Source of the DNA: a virus
DNA length: 46,112 nucleotides
Virus record (IMG/VR): IMGVR_UViG_3300005530_000011
Coordinates: 1 to 46,112 of that record
Reading direction: 5' to 3' (one strand)
In this document: piece after piece, positions 39,348 to 46,112 of the stretch
How the letters are laid out: each line of letters opens with the position of its first letter
Numbering within the stretch: the stretch's first letter is position 1
Translations under genes and position numbers: made by a program
Notes under the pieces: model-generated
What the model saw: only the letters and a program-made list of their open reading frames with translations
Database searches by the model: none
What the model was told of the DNA's origin: nothing

Positions 39348-39952
39348 TGCCCGATGGCGTCGTCACCTGGGCCGATCTGACGGCCGACGTGCGCGCGCAG
39401 GTCGACGTGGACGATCTGACGGCGCTCGGCTGGCTCGTCGACTGCGCGCGGATCATGAACGCCGAGGCGGGTTGGAATCTGAACGTCTCGACGTACACCG
39501 GCGACGGCAACGAGAACGCCTTCACGACCTACCCGTGCGTGCGGATCGAAGCGGTCCTCGTCGACAACCAGCCGTACCGGCGGCGCACGCTCTCTCAGAT
39601 GGACGCCGCCGTCGCGGGAGGCTCGTCCCGTCAGATCTACGCCGAGCTGGCGGGCGCCTTCCCGGCCGTCCTCGTGAACCCGACGCCACGCTCCGGCGGG
39701 GCGATCGAGGTGCGCTGGATCGAGGACGTCGCCTACCCCGACGACCCGACGACGCAGACGCCCGGCTTCCCGTCTGATTTGGTGTCATGCCTCGCTGACG
39801 GCGCTATTGCAACGGGCCTTGCACGGATGGATGAGCGCTTTGACTCGGCGGGCTACTTCCAGGCGCGCTTCACCGACGCGACGACGCGTCTGAAGCACCG
39901 CCGCAACTCGCGCGTCGGGCGCGGCCCGGTCCCGATCCGGCTGGTCACATGA
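39347..39952 (+). CDS. Head-tail adaptor-like protein
   Basis: This 201-aa product begins with VTWADLTADVRAQVDVDDLT, a pattern shared with phage adaptor proteins, and has a beta-rich centre and a helical end (GAIATGLARMDERFDSAGYF). Its place between capsid and nozzle genes agrees with a connector role under the portal. It starts at the shared TGATG and overlaps the next start as ATGA. Confidence 0.65.
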   Translation: MPDGVVTWADLTADVRAQVDVDDLTALGWLVDCARIMNAEAGWNLNVSTYTGDGNENAFTTYPCVRIEAVLVDNQPYRRRTLSQMDAAVAGGSSRQIYAELAGAFPAVLVNPTPRSGGAIEVRWIEDVAYPDDPTTQTPGFPSDLVSCLADGAIATGLARMDERFDSAGYFQARFTDATTRLKHRRNSRVGRGPVPIRLVT

Positions 39953-41772
39953 GCACGGGGCTGCTGATCGTCGGCCAGGACGACTTCGCGGCGGGCGTCG
40001 TGCGCGGCGTCGCCCCGGACGTCGCGCCGGGGCTCGGTCTCGCGAACTCGATCAACGGCCTCTACAACGACGACGGCGACGTCTACCGGCGCGGCGGCAC
40101 GGCCGCCTACGCACCCGCCAAGGACGCCGTCAATCGCGACTACACGTTCCTGTGGTCGGGGTTCCTGGGCGGCAAGGCGGCGATGCTCGTCGCCGACTCG
40201 GCGGGCCTGTACGCGGTCGACGTCGTCAGCCACGCCTACACCCAGGTGAGCGCCACGGGGCTCGCGAACCCGTGCCAGGGCGCCGTCATCCACGACACGC
40301 TGTACCTGCCCAACGGGATCGCGTGGGCGGGCGCTGTGGGCGCGAACTACGCGACCGGCACGCTGGCCTTCACGACGGGCTCGACGGCCGTCGTGGGGAC
40401 CGGGACGGTGTTCACCGGCAACGTCGTGCCGGGGACGATCATCACCGTCGCGGGCCAGCAGCCCTTCATCGTCAAGACGGTCGTGGACGGCACGCATCTG
40501 ACGATCGACCGGCCCGCGCCGTCGACCGTCTCCGGCGTCGCCTACACGGCCTCCGCGAGCGCGGCGTGGGCGCGCCCGACCGAGCTGGACCAGACGGCGC
40601 CGATCCGCCTGTGCGCCATCGCCAACCGGCTGGTCGTGGCGGCCAACAACCGGATCGCGTTCTCGGGCATCAACGCGCCGTGGAGCTTCGACCCGACCGA
40701 CTACCACGACCTGCCCGGCGGCGTGCTCGTGGTGGGCCTGTCCTCGATCCACGACACGCTGATGAGCTTCACCAACTTCGGGCTGTGGACCGTCCAGAAC
40801 ATGGCCTTCGATCTGACGGACGCGCAGGGCAACATCCAGCAGACGCTGAGCCTGCTCACCCCGGAGGTCTCGCTGTGGCGCGAGGCGGGACTGTGCGAGT
40901 GGGCGGGCCGGATCGTCGCGCCGTGCCTCGACCGCGTGTTCATCGTGGACGCGATCTCCGCGCCGGTGCCGATCTCGATCTCGATCTCGCCGGAGTACGT
41001 CGGCTATGTGAACGCCGGATTCCAGCCCGGCCAGGCGAAGGTGTTCCGCAATCACCTGTTCCTCCCGGTGCTCAACGGCACGCGCACCGACACGCTGCAG
41101 GTCTGCCGCCTCGACCGTCCCGTCCGAGCGGGCCAGGTCTACTACCCGTGGTCGACGTTCGAGGGCCAGGCGCTGAAGGCGACGGCGTTCGACGTGACGC
41201 TCACCGGCGCGACGCCGAACTTCATCGCGGCCAGCTCAGACCGGAGCCTGCAGAGCTTCGCGCACGTCTTCGACCCCGACGCGGCGCACGCCGCAGACCA
41301 GGACGGCACGGCCTTCGTGTTCGACGTCGAGAGCCGCGACTTCCCGACCGGCAACGGGCAGCCCAACCACGTCCGCAAGCTGCGCCTGCGCTACACGCTC
41401 AACAGCGCCTCAGACGTCCAGATCCTCGCGGGCTACTCGATCGGCACGTCTGAGCAGACCTACGACGATCTGCGCAACCAGAGCGCGAGCTACGACATCG
41501 TCAAGGCGACCTACGCCGACTACGCGCACGTCCTGATCGGGCCCGGCGCCGCGTCCGGCTTCCCGCCGTCTGAGGACGACCCGACGCGCTTGTGGGTGGC
41601 GCTCGGGCACGTCACGCCGCAGGACACCGGCCTGAGCCCGGTGAGCTGGCCGTTCCCGCAGGCCAAGCGCGTCCGCTACATCCGCTTCCGCTTCCGCACC
41701 GTCGATCCGGTCGCGAAGCTCGTCCTGCACCACCTCGACTTCCACGTCCGCGCGGCGACGCACAACCGATGA
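39949..41772 (+). CDS. Tail nozzle-like beta-propeller protein
   Basis: This 607-aa product contains repeated beta segments ([40 protein letters not shown]) that suggest a propeller fold, as in podovirus nozzles such as T7 gp12. The order adaptor, nozzle, fibre and ejection proteins follows that of T7-like and related short-tailed phages. It probably closes the tail tube below the adaptor. Confidence 0.65.
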   Translation: MSTGLLIVGQDDFAAGVVRGVAPDVAPGLGLANSINGLYNDDGDVYRRGGTAAYAPAKDAVNRDYTFLWSGFLGGKAAMLVADSAGLYAVDVVSHAYTQVSATGLANPCQGAVIHDTLYLPNGIAWAGAVGANYATGTLAFTTGSTAVVGTGTVFTGNVVPGTIITVAGQQPFIVKTVVDGTHLTIDRPAPSTVSGVAYTASASAAWARPTELDQTAPIRLCAIANRLVVAANNRIAFSGINAPWSFDPTDYHDLPGGVLVVGLSSIHDTLMSFTNFGLWTVQNMAFDLTDAQGNIQQTLSLLTPEVSLWREAGLCEWAGRIVAPCLDRVFIVDAISAPVPISISISPEYVGYVNAGFQPGQAKVFRNHLFLPVLNGTRTDTLQVCRLDRPVRAGQVYYPWSTFEGQALKATAFDVTLTGATPNFIAASSDRSLQSFAHVFDPDAAHAADQDGTAFVFDVESRDFPTGNGQPNHVRKLRLRYTLNSASDVQILAGYSIGTSEQTYDDLRNQSASYDIVKATYADYAHVLIGPGAASGFPPSEDDPTRLWVALGHVTPQDTGLSPVSWPFPQAKRVRYIRFRFRTVDPVAKLVLHHLDFHVRAATHNR

Positions 41773-43367
41773 GCGCTCCCACGATCGAGCAGCATGCGCA
41801 GCTCGGGTCCGTCGTCAGCCGACACGACATCCTGATCCGCCAGCTCCAGTCGATGAGCGGCGGCGTCGGCCCGCCCGGGCCGCCCGGCCCAACGGGACCG
41901 ACCGGACCGCCCGGCGCCACCGGCGCGACCGGCGCAACGGGCCCAGCAGGTGCGACCGGGCCAGCAGGCGCGACCGGCGCGACCGGGCCCGCAGGCGCCA
42001 CGGGACCCCCGGGTGCTGACGCGCCGATCGTGGCGTGCTACATCGCGACGGGTATAGGCACCGCAACGGCGGCGTTCGGCTCGAACGTCTTCGGGCTCGT
42101 CCCGGCTGGGCCCGTTGCGCAGACGGTCGGCTCGGGCATCCAGCGCAACGCGGACGGGACGTTCACCGTGCTGCAGGCGGGCGTCTACACCGTGTCGGCG
42201 TCGGTCGGCGTCGGCGCCGCGCTGGCTGCGTCGTACACCGTCGAGTCGCGCATCTGCTGGGCGCCGAGCGGCATGCCGACTGCGGGCCAGTATCTCGCGA
42301 TCGAGAACAGCGCCGGACAGCAGTACCCAACCAACGGGCTGTCGACGACGTTCTCGTTCCCGGCCGGGGCGACGATCGCCGTGCTGAATTCCTGTAACGG
42401 GCCGAGCACGTCGTATCTGAGTTACAACGTCGTCATCACTCGGGCGGGCGCGGGGCCGACCGGCCCGACCGGTCCGACCGGCCCGCAGGGGCCCGCAGGA
42501 CCGGAGTCCTACGCCAAGGGCACGCGCTCACCGGACCAGTCGATCGCGAACAACACCGACGCGACGATCGTCTTCAACTCGTTGGCCGAGAGTGTGGGTG
42601 CCAACGCGCCGTCGCTGAACGTCACAACGGGCGTCTTCACGATCAACGAGACGGCCGAGTACACGATCACGTTCTTCGGCTACTTCGCCGACTCGGCCGC
42701 GATGTCGACGCGGCGCATCCTGTCGGTCAAGTCCACCGCCAAGGGCCTGATCGCACGGTCCACGCCGGGCGTGCAGGGCTCGAACAATCCGGGCACGACC
42801 GTCAACTGCACGCTGCGCCTTCAGGCGGGCGACACGATCTTCTCGTCCGCCTTCCAGGACAGCGGCGCGGCGATCACGTTCAACTCGGCCTACATGACCG
42901 TGACCAAGGTCGGGCCCGGTCCGCAGGGCCCGCCCGGCAAGGTGCCCGTCAGCCGCTCTCAGCACAGCGGCGTGAGCCTGCCGTTCACCTCGCCGACGTA
43001 CAACGAGGTGACGACGTCGCTGCGGCTCGCTGTGAATCTGACGGCGGGCAACTACGCGCGGCTCACGGTGACGGGCCAGTTCGAGCACACGATCGCGGCC
43101 GGGAACGGCTACCTGGGACTGAGGGTCTATGACCTTGTCGCCAACGGCTACATCTCAGACATTGTCTGGAATTCGCGCGAGTGGGTGGCGGGCAACAACT
43201 ACACGTACACGTTCAGCGCCGTGCTGCCGGTCGTCGCGTCAGGTAGCGGGGCGCTGTTGTCGGGCGCGCGCTCGCTGACGGTGATGGTTGCTACCGGCGC
43301 CGCGACGCTGACCCTCCGCAACGACGTCACTCCGATGATCTTCTCCGTCGAGGAGCTACAGCAATGA
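41769..43367 (+). CDS. Collagen-like tail fibre, copy 2
   Basis: This 532-aa product starts at ATG 41769 (ATGA overlap). After a 32-residue N-terminal part there are about 55 residues of Gly-X-Y ([13 protein letters not shown]), a beta domain, a second short collagen stretch ([17 protein letters not shown]), a second domain, a third short stretch ([10 protein letters not shown]) and a C-terminal jelly-roll-like domain. The triple alternation suggests a jointed trimeric fibre for host attachment. Confidence 0.75.
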   Translation: MSAPTIEQHAQLGSVVSRHDILIRQLQSMSGGVGPPGPPGPTGPTGPPGATGATGATGPAGATGPAGATGATGPAGATGPPGADAPIVACYIATGIGTATAAFGSNVFGLVPAGPVAQTVGSGIQRNADGTFTVLQAGVYTVSASVGVGAALAASYTVESRICWAPSGMPTAGQYLAIENSAGQQYPTNGLSTTFSFPAGATIAVLNSCNGPSTSYLSYNVVITRAGAGPTGPTGPTGPQGPAGPESYAKGTRSPDQSIANNTDATIVFNSLAESVGANAPSLNVTTGVFTINETAEYTITFFGYFADSAAMSTRRILSVKSTAKGLIARSTPGVQGSNNPGTTVNCTLRLQAGDTIFSSAFQDSGAAITFNSAYMTVTKVGPGPQGPPGKVPVSRSQHSGVSLPFTSPTYNEVTTSLRLAVNLTAGNYARLTVTGQFEHTIAAGNGYLGLRVYDLVANGYISDIVWNSREWVAGNNYTYTFSAVLPVVASGSGALLSGARSLTVMVATGAATLTLRNDVTPMIFSVEELQQ

Positions 43368-43546
43368 GCCAACAAGTGGTGTGTAACCAGTGTGGCGAGG
43401 TGATCGACCAGTCGATCTCCTACTACACCGCGCAGGTCTCGACGGTCCAGATGATCGACGGCGTGCTCACAGCGGGCGGCCCGGCGATCCAGATGGACTA
43501 CCACGAAGGTCACCTGCCGACCGGCATGAGCAAGCCGTCTGAGTAG
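43364..43546 (+). CDS. Small zinc-binding-type protein
   Basis: This 60-aa product has one CxxC ([20 protein letters not shown]) and a His near the C-terminus (YHEGHLPTG). It overlaps the fibre gene by 4 nt. The function is unknown; such small Cys proteins recur throughout this genome. Confidence 0.6.
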   Translation: MSQQVVCNQCGEVIDQSISYYTAQVSTVQMIDGVLTAGGPAIQMDYHEGHLPTGMSKPSE

Positions 43547-43576
43547 TAGATCCGCAGCCCCGGAAGGGGGTGAGAG

Positions 43577-44524
43577 ATGGCCGCAGCCAAGAAGTACGAC
43601 TGGGGCGACGGGCACGGTGCCGTGCACTCGATCCCGTACGCCACGCACGTACAGAACATGGTGCAGGCGGGCTTCACGCCGCAGGCGCCCCCGGCAGGGT
43701 CCTATGACCCGTCGCTGGAGGCGAACCTCGGTGCGTCGAACCGTGGTCTGAGTGATCTGATCTCAGACACGGACCCGCTCACCGGCACGGCGGGCATGCG
43801 CAACACGCTGGACTGGCAGACCCAGCAGGCGCAGCTCGACCAGCAGGGGACGCGCTCGACCGAGGACTACAACACGGCCGTCTCGGCGCAGGGCACGAGC
43901 TACCAGCGCTCCCTCGACGACCTGCTCAAGGCCCGTACGCAGGGCGGCGAGGACTACCAGACCAACCTCGCGAACCTCAGCCGCCAGTACAAGCAGCTCG
44001 GCGACGTCCAGGCCCAGACCGCCAACAAGGCGGGCGTCGCGGAGACCGGCGGTGCGCTTCTGCAGGCGCAACAGAAGCGCGCCGCCAACCAGGCTGTCGA
44101 CAAGGCGCCGATCGACACCGCGTACCAGCGGTTCCTCGCCGACTCGAACACGTCGCAGTCGCGGCTGGGCCAGGACAACACGACGGCGCTCGCGAACCTG
44201 CTCACCGCCTACACGCGCCAGGGGCAGGACATCGGCGCCGCGAAGGACCAGAACACGCTCACGTATGGCCGCACGCAGGACGACCTGCAGACGGCGATCG
44301 ACCGGGCGCAGCGCGAGAACACGCAGCTCGGGCTTGACACGCGCAACCAGGAGCAGTACCAGGCGGGCACGCCGGTGCAGTTCGCGAGCCCAACGACGAC
44401 GGCGGCGCCCGCGAAGGGCAACCCGCCGGTGTCGACGATCACGGCCGCGCCGGGCGTCGCCGGGACCAAGCGCAAGCGCAAGGGCAACGTCATCACGTAC
44501 ACGGCGGGGGTGACCACGGCCTAA
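43577..44524 (+). CDS. Internal virion / ejection protein 1
   Basis: This 315-aa product has a strong ribosome site (GGAAGGGGGTGAGAG). Most of it is Gln/Asp/Thr-rich helix (AMRNTLDWQTQQAQLDQQGT-like, SLDDLLKARTQGGEDYQTNL) with a basic tail. It stands first of three such genes before the virion lysin, the position of small ejection proteins in podoviruses. The role is inferred. Confidence 0.6.
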   Translation: MAAAKKYDWGDGHGAVHSIPYATHVQNMVQAGFTPQAPPAGSYDPSLEANLGASNRGLSDLISDTDPLTGTAGMRNTLDWQTQQAQLDQQGTRSTEDYNTAVSAQGTSYQRSLDDLLKARTQGGEDYQTNLANLSRQYKQLGDVQAQTANKAGVAETGGALLQAQQKRAANQAVDKAPIDTAYQRFLADSNTSQSRLGQDNTTALANLLTAYTRQGQDIGAAKDQNTLTYGRTQDDLQTAIDRAQRENTQLGLDTRNQEQYQAGTPVQFASPTTTAAPAKGNPPVSTITAAPGVAGTKRKRKGNVITYTAGVTTA

Positions 44525-45681
44525 TGGCTACGGCGACCAAGACCAAGAAGAAGACCAAGAAGACCAGCTCGGATCTCGCCTACGCGACCGCCGTCGCCAA
44601 CGAGAAGTACGGCCCTCAGATCTCGGAGATCAAGGGGCTCTACGACCAGGCCAAGCAGCAGTACGCGAGCGACATCGACGCGGCCAAGAACAACGCCGCG
44701 TCCGGCGTCGCGTTCGCCACGCAGGCGCGCCCTCAGACGATCTCCGACTACGCCAGCGCGCGCTCGACGACCGACCAGCTCAACGCGCTGCAGAACGCGC
44801 AGCTCGCGAAGGCGCCATCGAGCGGCGGCGTCTCAGACGTGCTGCGTACCGCGATCACGGCCGAGCAGACGGGCCAGGGCAAGAAGATCGCCAACGAGCG
44901 CGCGAACTCGCTGCAGGCGCTGACCGACCGCGCGACGGCGGCGGCGTCCGGCCAGCAGTTCGCCGCCAACCAGGCCAAGAGCGCCTACCAGAAGACGGCC
45001 GACACGCTCACCCAGAAGCTCGTCGACATCGCGGGCCAGCAGGGCAACGAGATCGCCGTGCAGCTCGGCAAGCTCCAGCAGACGAAGGCCAAGACCGACG
45101 CGAGCAACGCGAAGACCAAGGCCGCCAACCAGCGCTCGGACTCGACGATCTACACGTCGGGCGCGTTCAACGGCATGACGCACGGCGAGGTCAACGCGCT
45201 CACGCCGCAGCAGCGCCAGGCGAAGGTCGACGCCTACAACAAGTCTTCGAGCAAGGGCAAGGCCAAGGGGCAGTCGCGGGCGACGTCTGAGCAGCGGCAG
45301 AACCTCAACACCGACGTCCAGGGCGCGATCAACGACTGGACGCGGATCGCCGGTGCGACGAAGCTCGACCCGAAGACCAAGAAGCGGGTGCCGGTCGGTC
45401 TGACGCCGGATCAGATCCGCGCGCTGATGCTCAAGGGCCAGACGCCCTCCAAGGACAACGGCATGTCCTCGATCAAGAAGCGCTCGGCGCTCGCGACGCA
45501 GATCGCGGAGGAGATGGCGACCGACAACGCGATCTCGTCTCAGACGGTCAAGAAGCTCCACGATCTCGGCTACAAGACGACCGACATCGACCGGATCGTC
45601 ACGGCCTACCAGCGCTCGCTGGCCAACCGGATCTCACGGCCGGGGACCGCGCCCGCTGAGGGCGGGAACAGGCCGACCTGA
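44524..45681 (+). CDS. Internal virion / ejection protein 2
   Basis: This 385-aa product begins with a Lys-rich tract (KTKKKTKKTSSDLAYATAVA) and is Ala/Gln/Lys-rich and helical throughout. Stop and start overlap by one base with both neighbours (TAATG and TGATG). Composition, order and position make it a likely second ejectosome component. Confidence 0.6.
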   Translation: MATATKTKKKTKKTSSDLAYATAVANEKYGPQISEIKGLYDQAKQQYASDIDAAKNNAASGVAFATQARPQTISDYASARSTTDQLNALQNAQLAKAPSSGGVSDVLRTAITAEQTGQGKKIANERANSLQALTDRATAAASGQQFAANQAKSAYQKTADTLTQKLVDIAGQQGNEIAVQLGKLQQTKAKTDASNAKTKAANQRSDSTIYTSGAFNGMTHGEVNALTPQQRQAKVDAYNKSSSKGKAKGQSRATSEQRQNLNTDVQGAINDWTRIAGATKLDPKTKKRVPVGLTPDQIRALMLKGQTPSKDNGMSSIKKRSALATQIAEEMATDNAISSQTVKKLHDLGYKTTDIDRIVTAYQRSLANRISRPGTAPAEGGNRPT

Positions 45682-46112
45682 TGGGCTTCAACGCTGGTCA
45701 GCCGACGCTGGCCGCCAAGCCCAAGAAGGCCAAGAAGCCGCCCGCGCCGAAGCCGTTCGTCCTCAGGACGCCGACGCCGGACCAGCTCGATCGCACGGCG
45801 CCCGCAGCTCGCCAGGCGCACCGCCAGCGCGTCGCCACGCAGGTGCAGACGCGCGTCGCCAAGCAGGTACGGACGGCCGCGCACAAGCAGCGCGTCGAGG
45901 CACACGAGCACGATCTGAGAGTCGCGCGCCATCAGGCCAAGGCGCAGGTGCAGGCGATCCAGTCGCTGGCGGACTCGATCTCCAAGCAGGCGCAGCTTCA
46001 CCGGATGGCGGCCGAGGGGCTGGCGCGCGCCTCCAAGGGGACGCTGAAGACCGGTCGGATCTTCGGTCACAAGGTCCCCTTCACGCGCGACGCGAGCGGC
46101 GCGAACCTGACC
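45681..46112 (+). CDS. Giant internal virion / DNA-ejection protein, N-terminal part
   Basis: This is the start of the 1402-aa product that continues at base 111 (equivalent to base 3 onward for codon 109). It opens MGFNAGQPTLAAKPKKAKKP and then has basic coiled helices (AHRQRVATQVQTRVAKQVRT). The frame passes through the contig junction without interruption, which also proves that the contig is circular. Confidence 0.7.
   Translation, partial: MGFNAGQPTLAAKPKKAKKPPAPKPFVLRTPTPDQLDRTAPAARQAHRQRVATQVQTRVAKQVRTAAHKQRVEAHEHDLRVARHQAKAQVQAIQSLADSISKQAQLHRMAAEGLARASKGTLKTGRIFGHKVPFTRDASGANLT
46003..46112. repeat. Terminal direct repeat, right copy
   Basis: This is identical to bases 1-110. See the left copy for the interpretation as a circular-assembly overlap. 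Confidence 0.95.

Noticed and set aside
41860-42020. Tandem DNA repeat
   Set aside because: Explained by codons for Gly-X-Y collagen repeats; not an independent repeat element.
1-46112. CRISPR array, rRNA, insertion sequence or transposase
   Set aside because: No regularly spaced repeats, ribosomal sequence or transposase motif was seen in the window.

Overview
The window is the complete genome of a GC-rich temperate tailed phage, assembled as a circle. Bases 1-110 are repeated exactly at 46003-46112, and the reading frame that starts at 45681 continues without a break into the frame at the left edge, so the unit genome is about 46,002 bp. Base composition, tight GTGA/ATGA gene junctions, apparent leaderless promoters and the CHAP-type lysin suggest an actinobacterial host. 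That is inferred from style; no host gene is present to prove it.

Layout. (1) 29.6-46.1 kb running through the origin to 7.4 kb, + strand: head, tail and lysis genes. In order these are TerL (with an apparent CTG start), a tail-collar protein, portal, a collagen-like fibre, scaffold, SU10/DUF5309-type capsid, adaptor, a tail-nozzle-like protein, a second collagen-like fibre, three candidate DNA-ejection proteins (315, 385 and 1402 aa), a virion lysin, holin candidates, a CHAP endolysin and a RusA-like resolvase. There is no tape-measure, tail-tube or sheath gene, which fits a podovirus. (2) 7.6-8.5 kb: a divergent repressor/Cro-like switch. (3) 8.5-17.9 kb, + strand: early genes, including an ERF annealing protein, HTH and zinc proteins, a PrimPol-like protein with degenerate active-site motifs, a tyrosine integrase with an attP-like region, and an HNH protein. 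(4) 25.7-17.8 kb, - strand: a long operon of mostly unknown small proteins plus a MoxR/CobS-type AAA+ ATPase with a probable vWA-like partner. Most blocks in this operon begin with the same sequence, CGAAGGGAGAACAC, just before the start codon, usually preceded by a hairpin; the integrase carries the same pair. (5) 26.3 kb: a candidate small terminase. (6) 29.6-27.0 kb, - strand: a second operon of small genes including a YkgJ-like cysteine protein. 

How it may work together: the switch at 8 kb would choose between early expression and lysogeny. A 29-bp promoter element occurs only twice, at the Cro-like gene and at the divergent 29.6-kb start, so one regulator could link the early operon with the late/moron boundary. 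The shared start sequence could link the integrase and the minus-strand operon at the level of translation. The features most worth pursuing are this start-associated sequence with its hairpins, the 29-bp leaderless element, the AAA+/vWA pair and the strong excess of TCTGA/TCAGA.
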